NCBI RefSeq assembly: GCF_001956855.1
Contig: NZ_MTHD01000001.1
Span: forward strand, 62,001 to 126,000
DNA: 64,000 bases
Direction: 5' to 3'
DNA from: Azonexus hydrophilus
GTDB lineage: Bacteria; Pseudomonadota; Gammaproteobacteria; Burkholderiales; Rhodocyclaceae
Positions 24,915 to 33,690 of the stretch are shown in pieces. Numbering within the stretch: the stretch's first letter is position 1; the number at the start of each line of letters is the position of its first letter. Position numbers and translations under genes: made by a program. A model generated the notes under the pieces. It was not told the DNA's origin, made no database searches, and saw nothing but the letters and a program-made list of their open reading frames with translations.

Positions 24915-25933
24915 GGATTGCGTACGAGGTCGCCGATCAGCACCGATTTCGAGGCATCGATCACCAGTGCGTAGGCAACGTTTTCGAAAGTGCGGAAAAC
25001 AAAGGCCAGTCCGTAGCGCTCGTCCGGAATGACCGTCGTCTCGCGTTTGATGTCGTCGTCCAGATGCACGGCAGTACGCTTGCGATACAGGGCCAGCACG
25101 TGGCCGACTTCAACATTGTTGGCGGCGCCCCGGTTGAGGGTGATCACCGAACTGGCCCCGCCTTCGCTGACGGCACCGTAGATCGACATGATCCGGGCGT
25201 TGATTTCCTGTTCCGGCTGGCGCGGGACATAGGCCATGATGGTCGGCGGTGGTGCCGGCCGCAGCCAGTCACCACGGGCGATTTCCTCCTTGGCCAGCGT
25301 GATGCGCAGCGAGGCGGGTTCGCCCGGACGGACTAGCTGGGCATTGCCGAGGAAGAATGCCTCGTAGGCGACGATGGCATCGGTTTCCGGGTCCTTCAGC
25401 GGTTTGCCCGGGCGGAAGACATGCCATTTTTCGACCGAGGCATCGGTAATGCCGCTGACGTAGGCGGTGTCCCCGCTACCCAGCAGGACCCGGTCTTCCT
25501 GAGTGGCGACGATACGGGCCGCCGATTTTTCGGCGCCGTCTTCGACGATCAGTGGTTGCGAGATGAAGGGTTCGATGACATTCGGCGGAATGCTCGGAAT
25601 GACCTGCTGGATTGCTGTGGCATAGGCCTGAGGCTGGATGCGGTTGTTGACCGGCTTGCCCAGGCGCAGGCGCGGGCTGCCGTCGGACATGTCGAGCCAG
25701 ACGATGTCACCGGGGTAGATCAGGTGCGGATTCTTGATCTGGTCCTTGTTCATGCGCCAGATTTCCGGCCAGCGCCAGGGCTTCTTGAGGAATTTTCCCG
25801 AGATGTCCCAGAGCGTGTCGCCCTTGACAACAATATGCCGGTCCGGTGGATTGCTGACCAGCTCAAGCGGCTCGGCAGCCGTTGCGCAAGCCGCTGTCAC
25901 GGCCAGGATGAGCGCGGATATAATGCGAACCAT
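24911..25933 (-). CDS. LysM domain-containing exported protein
   Basis: 340 residues from MVRIISALILAVTAACATAAEP. The signal peptide decides this start over an in-frame one 102 bases upstream. A LysM peptidoglycan-binding domain follows directly (HIVVKGDTLWDISGKFLKKPWRWPEIW...NPHLIYPGD). The remaining roughly 250 residues have no recognisable catalytic motif. It is the usual companion of dprA in betaproteobacteria, though its role is unknown; cell-wall attachment is the safe inference. GAGGG lies ahead of the ATG. Confidence 0.85.
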   Translation of the reverse strand: MVRIISALILAVTAACATAAEPLELVSNPPDRHIVVKGDTLWDISGKFLKKPWRWPEIWRMNKDQIKNPHLIYPGDIVWLDMSDGSPRLRLGKPVNNRIQPQAYATAIQQVIPSIPPNVIEPFISQPLIVEDGAEKSAARIVATQEDRVLLGSGDTAYVSGITDASVEKWHVFRPGKPLKDPETDAIVAYEAFFLGNAQLVRPGEPASLRITLAKEEIARGDWLRPAPPPTIMAYVPRQPEQEINARIMSIYGAVSEGGASSVITLNRGAANNVEVGHVLALYRKRTAVHLDDDIKRETTVIPDERYGLAFVFRTFENVAYALVIDASKSVLIGDLVRNP

Positions 25934-26075
25934 GGGTAATCCCTCACGTACCGGTGGAACGCGCAGCAGCTTGTGTGGTCTTACCGGCGTCTGCAGTTCG
26001 CGTTCATATCTCAAAAATTGCTTTAGATTCTGCATGTAATCATCTAAGCAAGCAAGCCTTTATTCCCTATTTGCC
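25934..26075. promoter_or_regulatory. Divergent promoter gap, LysM-dprA-topB versus def-fmt
   Basis: A 142-bp spacer whose right half (about 26000-26075) is clearly AT-rich. Several -35/-10-like hexamers occur on both strands (for example TTGCTT), but none has both good sequence and good spacing, so I do not place a start site. Confidence 0.4.
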
Positions 26076-26579
26076 ATGGCCCTATTACCCATTTTGCGTT
26101 TCCCCGATCCCCGTCTGAAAAAGATTGCCGTGCCGGTCACGAAAATTGACGCTGGCATTCGCCGGCTGGCTGCCGACATGGCGGAAACCATGTACGAGGC
26201 ACCCGGTATCGGGCTGGCTGCGACTCAGGTCGATGTGCATAAGCGGGTGGTCGTCATCGACGTTTCCGAAGACAAGAACGACCTGCGTGTTTTCATCAAT
26301 CCGGAGTTGAACAGCTGCCAGGGCAGTACGCTTGGCGAGGAGGGCTGCCTGTCGGTGCCCGGCGTTTATGACAAGGTCGAACGGGCAGAGCGCGTTACCG
26401 TGCGCTACCTTGATCTAGAAGGCAAGCCGCAGGTGCTGGAGGCCGATGGCTTGCTCGCCGTATGTATACAGCACGAGATCGATCACCTGAACGGCAAGGT
26501 CTTTGTCGATCACCTGTCGCAACTGAAGCAGACGCGGATCCGCAACAAGTTGGCCAAGCAGGCGCGGGTTACCGCATGA
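26076..26579 (+). CDS. def: Peptide deformylase
   Basis: 167 residues. Removes the formyl group from nascent N-terminal Met. All three family motifs are present: [17 protein letters not shown] (metal-binding Cys) and QHEIDH (metal-binding His pair and catalytic Glu). Overlaps fmt by ATGA (26576-26579), so the formylation and deformylation enzymes are translationally coupled. Confidence 0.97.
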   Translation: MALLPILRFPDPRLKKIAVPVTKIDAGIRRLAADMAETMYEAPGIGLAATQVDVHKRVVVIDVSEDKNDLRVFINPELNSCQGSTLGEEGCLSVPGVYDKVERAERVTVRYLDLEGKPQVLEADGLLAVCIQHEIDHLNGKVFVDHLSQLKQTRIRNKLAKQARVTA

Positions 26580-27499
26580 AGGTGATTTTCGCAGGTACGC
26601 CGGAATTTGCGGCACAGGCGCTGGCGGCCATCATCGCCGCCGGGCACGAGGTGGCGCTGGTGCTGACCCAGCCGGACCGGCCGGCCGGGCGCGGCATGGC
26701 CTTGCAGCCGTCGGCGGTGAAGCAGGTGGCGCTGGCAAACGGCATTGAGGTTTTCCAGCCGGCGACGCTGAAGGCTGCCGAGGCGCAGGCAAAAGTCGCC
26801 GCCGTCGGTGCCGAAGTGATGGTGGTGGCGGCCTACGGCTTGATCCTGCCGCAGGCGGTGCTCGACCTGCCGCGTTTCGGTTGCCTCAACATCCACGCTT
26901 CGCTGCTGCCGCGCTGGCGCGGTGCGGCGCCGATCCAGCGGGCACTGCTCGCCGGCGATTCCGAAACCGGCGTCTGCATCATGCAGATGGAAGCCGGGCT
27001 TGATACCGGCCCGGTGCTGCTGCGCGAGGCTTTTCCGATAGCCGCCGACGACACCACGGCGACTTTGCACGACAAGCTCGCCGCCTGCGGCGCCCGGCTG
27101 ATCGTCGATGCGCTCGGACGTCTGCCGTTGCCAGCCGAAATCCAGCCGGCCGATGGTGTGACTTACGCGCACAAGATCGAGAAGGCGGAGGCGGCGATCG
27201 ACTGGTCGAAGAGCGCCGACGAGCTCGATCGCCATATCCGCGCCTTCAATCCCTTTCCCGGTGCGCAGGCGACATTCGCCGGCCAGACGGTCAAGTTGTG
27301 GGCAGCGCAGCCGGTGGCCGGCAGCGGCGAGCCGGGCAGCATCCTGACGGTCGATCGGCGCAGTGTCGTCATCGCCTGCGGTGCCGGGGCGCTGGCCGTC
27401 AGCGAATTGCAGAAGGCCGGGGGCAAGCGTTTGCCGGTACAGCAATTCCTGGCCGGACATCCGCTGCAGCCGGGCGAGCGTTTCAGCGCGCCGGACTGA
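26576..27499 (+). CDS. fmt: Methionyl-tRNA formyltransferase
   Basis: 307 residues from [16 protein letters not shown]. Transfers formyl from 10-formyl-tetrahydrofolate to Met-tRNA. The catalytic region is visible as [22 protein letters not shown], with the Asn/His pair, then [17 protein letters not shown] and the C-terminal OB-fold. The start is fixed by the four-base overlap with def. Its last 17 bases overlap the end of the convergent S1/P1 nuclease gene. Confidence 0.97.
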   Translation: MKVIFAGTPEFAAQALAAIIAAGHEVALVLTQPDRPAGRGMALQPSAVKQVALANGIEVFQPATLKAAEAQAKVAAVGAEVMVVAAYGLILPQAVLDLPRFGCLNIHASLLPRWRGAAPIQRALLAGDSETGVCIMQMEAGLDTGPVLLREAFPIAADDTTATLHDKLAACGARLIVDALGRLPLPAEIQPADGVTYAHKIEKAEAAIDWSKSADELDRHIRAFNPFPGAQATFAGQTVKLWAAQPVAGSGEPGSILTVDRRSVVIACGAGALAVSELQKAGGKRLPVQQFLAGHPLQPGERFSAPD

Positions 27500-28397
27500 T
27501 GCTTGCCGGCGCTGGCCGCGTTTCACGTGAAACGCGGTGGCGCTGGATGTCTTCGAGTAGTTTGCCCAGCCGCTGGCCGGCTTCGGCGATGCGCCGGTCG
27601 GCAATGGCGCGGGCTTGGTCCCGCCAGGCTTCGTCGATCAGCAGCGTCACGCTGCCGCGAGTTGCCGGATACGCGGCAGGCAGCAGTTGCCGGCTCTCCT
27701 GCAGCCAGCGCGCGACATTGCCCTGAACCGGCCGCGCCTGTCCGGCAAGCAGTGCCTCGGCCCGCAGGCGCAGGCGTTTGCCGCGCAATCCGCTGGGGCC
27801 GGGCAGGTCATCCCAGTAAGTGTGCAGTTTGACGAAGGGCTGGCGGGCGGCGAAAGGGTTTTCGACCAGCACTTCGTTGCCGCCGCGATCTTCGCTGTAA
27901 CCGACATGCAGCGGTTGGTGAATGTCGGCGACCAGGTGGGCCAGCCAGGGAATGGCCCAGGCAATTTCGCTGATTTCTGCGGTCGACCGCAGGATTTTCG
28001 CTAATTCCGCGATCTGGCGATCAATCTGGCCACGGCCGCGTTTTCCCCGGTGGTCGAAATCGGCGTAATGCCAGTCGCTGTGCCGGTCCATGTCGGGAAA
28101 GCCGGGCAGCGTCGCGGTTGCGCCATCAAAGCGTGTGTCGCGGCGGATGCTGTCCGGCCAGGTCGTCGCTTCGGCAAAGACCAGCATGGCGTCACCGTCG
28201 CCCGATTTTTCCAGCCAGCGCGCGTGGTCCGGGTGTTCGCGCAGGGCCTGGCTGACGAAACTGCGGCTGGCCGGGCTCATGCCTTGCCAGGCAATGACGG
28301 CGCTCAGGCGATGGCCGGCGGCATTCCAGGCCTGTGCCGCCGGACTGGCGAAAAGGATGAAGGCGAGGGCGAATGAACGGATGAACAAAGGAGGCAT
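27483..28397 (-). CDS. S1/P1-type zinc-dependent nuclease, exported
   Basis: 304 residues from [13 protein letters not shown]. The signal peptide ends AQA-WNAAGH, leaving an N-terminal tryptophan, the position that supplies a zinc ligand in P1 nuclease. Other expected ligand segments are present: HSDWHYADF and [21 protein letters not shown]. These enzymes cut single-stranded DNA or RNA and remove 3' phosphates in the periplasm or outside. GGAG precedes the ATG. It diverges from rsmB with 34 bp between. Its 3' end contains a parS palindrome. Confidence 0.88.
   Translation of the reverse strand: MPPLFIRSFALAFILFASPAAQAWNAAGHRLSAVIAWQGMSPASRSFVSQALREHPDHARWLEKSGDGDAMLVFAEATTWPDSIRRDTRFDGATATLPGFPDMDRHSDWHYADFDHRGKRGRGQIDRQIAELAKILRSTAEISEIAWAIPWLAHLVADIHQPLHVGYSEDRGGNEVLVENPFAARQPFVKLHTYWDDLPGPSGLRGKRLRLRAEALLAGQARPVQGNVARWLQESRQLLPAAYPATRGSVTLLIDEAWRDQARAIADRRIAEAGQRLGKLLEDIQRHRVSRETRPAPASISPAR
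27520..27533. promoter_or_regulatory. parS-like centromere site 2 (GTTTCACGTGAAAC)
   Basis: Same 14-bp core as site 1, here extended by CCGC/GCGG arms to a 22-bp perfect palindrome (27516-27537). It lies inside the last codons of the S1/P1 nuclease gene, 20 bp past the fmt stop. Confidence 0.87.
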
Positions 28398-28431
28398 GAC
28401 GGAATTATGCCCCGTGCGATAATCGCGGCCT

Positions 28432-29691
28432 ATGTCCCGTTTGCCTTTCAATTCCCTTGCCTACGCGCTGCTCCAGGCAGCGCGCATCGACGCCGCCGTG
28501 TTTGCTGGCCAGAGCCTTGCCGACAACCTGCTTGGCCGGGTCGATGTCGTTGCCCGGCCGGCTGTCCAAGACCTTGTTTATGGCAGCCTGCGCGCCTTTG
28601 GCCGCGGCGATTTCTTTCTTTTCCGACTGCTCGAACGGCCGCTGCCGATGGATGAAATCCGGGCCTTGCTGCTGGTCGCCATCTACCGCCTGGAAACCCG
28701 GCCGGAGGCGACACATACGGTCGTCGATCAGGCGGTTTCGGCCGCCGCCGAGATTGCCCATGGCAAGTTCCGTGGTCTGGTGAATGGCGTGCTGCGCAGC
28801 TTTTTGCGCCAGCAGGAGGTGTTGACCGCAGCACTTGCCAACGATCCGGTCGCCGTCGCCCAGCACCCGGACTGGTGGCTGGCGCAGTTGCAGAAGGCCT
28901 GGCCGGATGACTGGCAGCAGATCGTCGCCGCCGGCAACCAGCCGCCGCCGATGGCTTTGCGCGTCAATCGCCGGCGCGTCGGGCGTGACGATTATCTGGC
29001 CCGGCTGGCGGCAGTCGATATCGCCGCCCGCCCGGTCGGCGAGGATGGATTGGTGCTGGAACGACCGCAACCGGTGGATCGCCTGCCCGGATTTTTCGAT
29101 GGTCTGGTATCGGTGCAGGACCCGGGCGCCCAGCGCGCTGCGGAAATTCTCGCGCCGGCAGCCGGCAGCCGGGTGCTCGACGCCTGTGCGGCTCCGGGCG
29201 GCAAGACCGCCCACCTGCTGGAACGTGCCGATCTCGATCTGCTCGCCCTCGATCTCAAGCCGGCGCGCTGCCGGCGGGTGGAAGAGGGACTCGGGCGCCT
29301 GCACCTGTCGGCAACGGTGCGCGCTGCCGATTGCGTGAAACTCGACAGCTGGTGGGACGGCGCGCCTTTCGCCGCGGTTCTCGCCGATGTGCCCTGTACC
29401 GCCAGCGGCGTCGTCCGCCGCAACCCGGACGCCAAATGGCTGCGGCGCGAGGCCGACATCGCCAGTTTTGCCCAGACCCAGGCGCGTATTCTCGAAGCCT
29501 TGTGGCACGTGCTTGAACCCGGCGGTAAACTGCTTTACGCGACCTGTTCGGTTTTCCCCGCGGAAAACACCGGCCAGATTCGGCGTTTCCTGGCCCGCCA
29601 TGATGCGGCCAGGGTTTGTCATGAGGAACAGCTTCTTCCCGATGCGGAGCGCGATGGCTTTTTCTACTGCCTGCTCGAAAAGCGTGCTTGA
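28432..29691 (+). CDS. rsmB: 16S rRNA (cytosine(967)-C(5))-methyltransferase
   Basis: 419 residues. An N-terminal NusB-like RNA-binding domain (about 1-140, HTVVDQAVSAAAE...FRGLVNGVLR) precedes a SAM methyltransferase domain. Motif I reads VLDACAAPGGKTAHL; the two cysteines of the m5C mechanism are in DVPCTASG and ATCSVFPAE. Its end overlaps the start region of the DUF4390 gene in a run with ntrYX, the usual betaproteobacterial order. Confidence 0.96.
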   Translation: MSRLPFNSLAYALLQAARIDAAVFAGQSLADNLLGRVDVVARPAVQDLVYGSLRAFGRGDFFLFRLLERPLPMDEIRALLLVAIYRLETRPEATHTVVDQAVSAAAEIAHGKFRGLVNGVLRSFLRQQEVLTAALANDPVAVAQHPDWWLAQLQKAWPDDWQQIVAAGNQPPPMALRVNRRRVGRDDYLARLAAVDIAARPVGEDGLVLERPQPVDRLPGFFDGLVSVQDPGAQRAAEILAPAAGSRVLDACAAPGGKTAHLLERADLDLLALDLKPARCRRVEEGLGRLHLSATVRAADCVKLDSWWDGAPFAAVLADVPCTASGVVRRNPDAKWLRREADIASFAQTQARILEALWHVLEPGGKLLYATCSVFPAENTGQIRRFLARHDAARVCHEEQLLPDAERDGFFYCLLEKRA

Positions 29692-30274
29692 ACGCCTGCG
29701 CAGCTGCTTGCTGCTGCTGGTTTTCCTGCCGGCGCTGGCGTGGACCGCAGAAATCGAAGTCCGCGAGCCGCAGATCACGCTGTCGGAGGATGGTTATGCG
29801 CTGGCTGCCGATTTTCGCTTCGATCTGAATTCGCGCCTTGAAGAAGCCGTCAACCGCGGCGTTGTCCTGTATTTCGTTGCCGATTTCGAGCTGACCCGCG
29901 AGCGCTGGTACTGGCTCGATGAAAAGCTGGTCAGCCGCAGCCTGACCTATCGTCTTTCCTACCACGCGCTGACCCGCCAGTACCGTCTGAGCACGGGCGG
30001 GCTGCACCAGAGCTTCGAAACGCTGAACGAGGCCTTGCGCGTGTTGCGTCGCCTGCGTAACTGGCAGGTGATCGACAAGGACGAAAAGATTGTCGTGCCA
30101 GGCGGCACCTATCAGGCTGCCGTGCGCCTGCGCCTCGATTTCAACCAGTTGCCGCGGCCCTTCCAGATCAGCGCGCTGGGCAACAAGGACTGGAGCCTGG
30201 CTTCCGACTGGAAAACCTGGCTGGCGACCCTGCCCCTGCCGCAACCGCTACCCCAGCCGCCGGAGGACAAGTGA
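29654..30274 (+). CDS. DUF4390 domain exported protein
   Basis: 206 residues if started at the ATG preceded by GGAG (29646-29649). A GTG at 29684 would give a tighter signal peptide (LERLRSCLLLLVFLPALAWTAE) and is the alternative. The mature part is mostly beta strand (DFRFDLNSRLEEAV, RQYRLSTGGLHQSF). DUF4390 has no known function; it sits between rsmB and the ntrY-like kinase in many betaproteobacteria. Its stop overlaps the ntrY GTG start by four bases (GTGA), suggesting a periplasmic accessory of that kinase. Confidence 0.85.
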   Translation: MAFSTACSKSVLERLRSCLLLLVFLPALAWTAEIEVREPQITLSEDGYALAADFRFDLNSRLEEAVNRGVVLYFVADFELTRERWYWLDEKLVSRSLTYRLSYHALTRQYRLSTGGLHQSFETLNEALRVLRRLRNWQVIDKDEKIVVPGGTYQAAVRLRLDFNQLPRPFQISALGNKDWSLASDWKTWLATLPLPQPLPQPPEDK

Positions 30275-32427
30275 AGCGTTTCGTCGCTGCCGCCGGTGCG
30301 CTGGCTGTCGCCGTCGGCGGCATCCTCTGGTTCCTGCTGCTGATGGCGACGGCTGCCGATACCGTCGTCTTCTCGCGCAACTATCCCTTGCTGATCGGCC
30401 TCAACATCGTGCTCGCACTGGGCATGGTGACGCTGGTTGGCTGGCAGTTGCGGTCGCTGTGGCGCGACTACCGGGCACAGGTTTTCGGTGCCCGCCTGAA
30501 GTTGCGCCTGATGCTGATGTTCGGCGTCATTGCCGTGTTGCCCGGGGCGCTGGTCTATGGCGTGTCGGTGCAGTTCGTCACCCGTTCGATCGAAAGCTGG
30601 TTCGACGTGCGTGTCGAAAAAGCGCTGGAATCGGGGCTGCATCTGGGCCGTTCGGCGCTCGATTCGCTGCTCGCCGACCTGACGTTGAAGGGGCGCGACA
30701 TGGCCGATGAACTGTCCGTCGTGCCCGAGCAGTCGCGTCGTTCAGTCCTGTTCCGCTTGCGCGAGGACAAGGGAATGCAGACGGCCGCGCTGTTTTCGGT
30801 CGGCGGCCAGTTGCTGGCCAGTGCCACCGGCGATCTCGGCATCCAGTTGCCGGAACTGCCGAGCCAGGCCCAGCTGAAACAGGCGCGCAACTCGCAGGGG
30901 CTGAGTGGCGTCGAGGGCGAAGGCGAAGCGCTGTTCCTGCGCGTGCTGATGCCGGTGACGCCGCGCGAAATGTTCGAGGAACCGCGCATCCTGCAACTGA
31001 CCCAGGTCGTACCGGCGTCGCTGGCGCTGGATGCCGAGGCCGTCCAGGCCGTGTATCGCGACTACCAGGAACTGCAGCTGGCGCGGCAGGGACTGACCCG
31101 GATCTACGCGCTGACGCTGACGCTGACCGTGCTGGTTGCCCTGTTCAGTGCCTTTGCGCTGGCTTACTGGATGGCCCGCCGGCTGGTGGCGCCGCTGTAC
31201 ATTCTCGCCGAAGGCACGCAGGCGGTCGCCCAGGGCGACTTCTCGCAACGCCAGGCGGTCTATAGCGGCGACGAACTGGGCGTGCTGACCCAGTCGTTCA
31301 ACCGGATGACCCGCCAGCTCGACGATGCCCGCCGCGAAACCGACCGCCACCGCAGCGAGCTGGAATCGGCGCGTGCCTACCTGGAATCGATCCTTGCCAA
31401 CCTGTCGGCCGGGGTTCTGGTTTTCGACCGGAACTTCCTGTTGCGTACGGTCAACGAGGGTGCATTGACGATTCTCGAGGATGATTTCGCCGGGATGATC
31501 GGCATTGCGCCGGAAAACTGGCCGCGTCACCAGATGCTGGGCGAGTTCGTCCGGCACAATTTTGCTGCCACCGAGGAGCCGGAGTGGCAGGCCCAGCTGG
31601 AACTGGAGCGTCCGAACGGCATGCCGCAGGTGCTGCTGCTGCGCGCCTCGCGCCTGCCCGAGACCAGCGGCGGTGGCGACGTCGTGGTCTTTGACGATGT
31701 CACCCGGCTGATCGCTGCCCAGCGCAGTGCTGCCTGGGGCGAGGTGGCACGACGGCTGGCGCACGAGATCAAGAATCCGCTGACACCCATCCAGCTGTCG
31801 GCGGAACGCCTGCAGCACAAGCTGGCGAGCAAGCTGGCCAACGGCGATGCCGACATGCTGGCGCGCGGTACGCAGACGATCATCAATCAGGTCCAGGCGA
31901 TGAAGCGGATGGTCGACGATTTCCGCGATTACGCCCGGATGCCGGCGCCGGAAGTGGCGCCGCTCGATCTCAACGCGCTGCTCGGTGAAGTGCTCGGGCT
32001 GTACGAAAGCTCGTCGGTGCGTTTCGATGTCAGCCTGGGCGAGGAACTGCCGCCGGTGCTCGGTGACCAGACGCAGTTGCGCCAGATCATCCACAACCTG
32101 CTGCGCAATGCCGAAGATGCCCTGGAAGGCAATGCGGACGGCTTGGTCGTGATCGCTACCGAACTCGCCGGACGCTGCGCCCGGCTGCGCATCACCGACA
32201 ACGGACCGGGTTTTCCGGTCGAACTGCTGCCACGGATATTTGAACCATATGTCACGACCAAGGCCCGGGGGACAGGGCTGGGATTGCCCATCGTCAAGAA
32301 GATCGTCGATGAGCATCAGGGTAGTATAGAAATCAGCAATGCACCGAACGGCGGGGCGCGGATCGACATCCGTCTGCCGCTGGTTCGGGACAAGGAGGCC
32401 AAGCATGGCAATCATTCTGGTCGTTGA
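30271..32427 (+). CDS. ntrY: NtrY-like sensor histidine kinase
   Basis: 718 residues. Several N-terminal TM helices (about 5-30, 42-62, 80-102) are followed by an extracytoplasmic stretch, another TM (about 283-305), HAMP, PAS (about 375-480), H-box ARRLAHEIKNPLTPIQ, and the HATPase boxes NLLRNAEDAL, DNGPGF and GTGLGLPIVKK. NtrYX systems control nitrogen, redox or envelope functions depending on the species. GTG start with GGAGGA upstream; overlaps ntrX by 23 bases. Confidence 0.92.
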   Translation: MKRFVAAAGALAVAVGGILWFLLLMATAADTVVFSRNYPLLIGLNIVLALGMVTLVGWQLRSLWRDYRAQVFGARLKLRLMLMFGVIAVLPGALVYGVSVQFVTRSIESWFDVRVEKALESGLHLGRSALDSLLADLTLKGRDMADELSVVPEQSRRSVLFRLREDKGMQTAALFSVGGQLLASATGDLGIQLPELPSQAQLKQARNSQGLSGVEGEGEALFLRVLMPVTPREMFEEPRILQLTQVVPASLALDAEAVQAVYRDYQELQLARQGLTRIYALTLTLTVLVALFSAFALAYWMARRLVAPLYILAEGTQAVAQGDFSQRQAVYSGDELGVLTQSFNRMTRQLDDARRETDRHRSELESARAYLESILANLSAGVLVFDRNFLLRTVNEGALTILEDDFAGMIGIAPENWPRHQMLGEFVRHNFAATEEPEWQAQLELERPNGMPQVLLLRASRLPETSGGGDVVVFDDVTRLIAAQRSAAWGEVARRLAHEIKNPLTPIQLSAERLQHKLASKLANGDADMLARGTQTIINQVQAMKRMVDDFRDYARMPAPEVAPLDLNALLGEVLGLYESSSVRFDVSLGEELPPVLGDQTQLRQIIHNLLRNAEDALEGNADGLVVIATELAGRCARLRITDNGPGFPVELLPRIFEPYVTTKARGTGLGLPIVKKIVDEHQGSIEISNAPNGGARIDIRLPLVRDKEAKHGNHSGR

Positions 32428-33670
32428 TGACGAAGTCGGCATCCGCGAACTGCTTTCCGAGATCCTCATCGACGAGGGCTACGACGTACGCCTCGCCGAA
32501 AATGCGGGTGCCGCCCGCCGGGTACGCAACGATCTGCGCCCGGATCTGGTCCTGCTCGACATCTGGATGCCCGACACCGATGGCATCTCGCTGCTCAAGG
32601 AGTGGCATGCCGGCGGTCATCTGAACATGCCGGTGGTGATGATGTCCGGTCACGGCACCATCGATACCGCCGTCGAGGCAACGCGTTTCGGCGCCTTCGA
32701 TTTCCTGGAAAAGCCGATCGCCCTGCAGAAGCTGCTGGGCACGGTGCAGAAGGCGCTCAAGCACGATGCCCCGCCGCCACGTCCGCCGCTGACGCTGGAA
32801 GCCTTCTCGCGCCTGTCCTTCGTCAAGGAATTCCGGCGCCGGCTGGAGCAGGCGGCGGCCAAGGCTTCGGTCGTCCTGATCAAGGGCGCGACCGCCGGCA
32901 TGGCGGAAATTGCCGCGCGTACGCTGCTGGCGCCGCGAGCGCCATGGCTCGACCTGTCGGCGACGAGCAGTGCCCTCAGTCAGGAGGCGCTGGAAAAGAC
33001 CAGCGGTGGCATCCTGTTTGTTCCCGATCTCGCCGCATTGGGCAAGATGCAGCAGATGAACCTGGCTTTTGCGGTCGACCGGGCGGAAAAGCTGAATTTG
33101 CAACTGGTGGTCGCCTGCGCCACGCCGCTGTCGGTGCTCGCCGAAAACGGCTGGGATGCCAAGCTGCTCGCCCGTCTCGGCGAAATCTGGGTGGCCCTGC
33201 CAGCATTGGCCGGGCATGCCGACGATCTGCCGGAAATTGCCAGCCTGTTGCTGAGCAACTTTGTCGAGCGTGGCGAGGTACCGGTACGGCGTTTTTCCAC
33301 GGCAGCGCTCAATGCCTTGCGTACGCTGCCCTGGAAAAAGCACGCCGAAGCCAGCTGGAACGTGCTTTACGGACTGGTGCGCAATCTCGCGCTGACGTCG
33401 CTTGACGAGGAAATCGACGGCGACGACGTGACCCGCGTGATGCCGCCGGAGGCCGAGCCGGAAGCGCCGGCCCAGTCCTTCCTGCCGCTGTTCGAACAAC
33501 CCTTGCGCGATGCCCGCGATGCCTTCGAGAAACTGTATTTCGAGCACCATCTGCGTCAGGAGGGGGGCAACATGACGCGACTGGCCGAGCGTTCGGGGCT
33601 GGAGCGCACGCACCTGTACCGCAAGCTGAAGCAACTCGACATCCGTCTCGGCAAACGCAGCGAAGAATAA
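32405..33670 (+). CDS. ntrX: NtrX-like response regulator with degenerate AAA+ domain
   Basis: 421 residues. Receiver with Asp52 (LVLLDIWMPD). The central region aligns with a sigma-54 activator AAA+ domain but is worn down: the Walker A place reads IKGATAGMAEIAART instead of GxxGxGKE, no GAFTGA loop exists, and only the frame of Walker B (GGILFVPDL) remains. A Fis-type helix-turn-helix closes the protein (NMTRLAERSGLERTHLYRKLK). It should still be phosphorylated and bind DNA, but cannot be expected to hydrolyse ATP or open sigma-54 promoters. Confidence 0.9.
   Translation: MAIILVVDDEVGIRELLSEILIDEGYDVRLAENAGAARRVRNDLRPDLVLLDIWMPDTDGISLLKEWHAGGHLNMPVVMMSGHGTIDTAVEATRFGAFDFLEKPIALQKLLGTVQKALKHDAPPPRPPLTLEAFSRLSFVKEFRRRLEQAAAKASVVLIKGATAGMAEIAARTLLAPRAPWLDLSATSSALSQEALEKTSGGILFVPDLAALGKMQQMNLAFAVDRAEKLNLQLVVACATPLSVLAENGWDAKLLARLGEIWVALPALAGHADDLPEIASLLLSNFVERGEVPVRRFSTAALNALRTLPWKKHAEASWNVLYGLVRNLALTSLDEEIDGDDVTRVMPPEAEPEAPAQSFLPLFEQPLRDARDAFEKLYFEHHLRQEGGNMTRLAERSGLERTHLYRKLKQLDIRLGKRSEE
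33069..33079 (+). repeat. Dispersed word TTGCGGTCGAC, copy 3
   Basis: In the degenerate AAA+ region of ntrX, read as F-A-V-D and preceded by a TTTT run. Confidence 0.6.
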
Positions 33671-33690
33671 TCCGGGGCGCAGGGGGAAGC

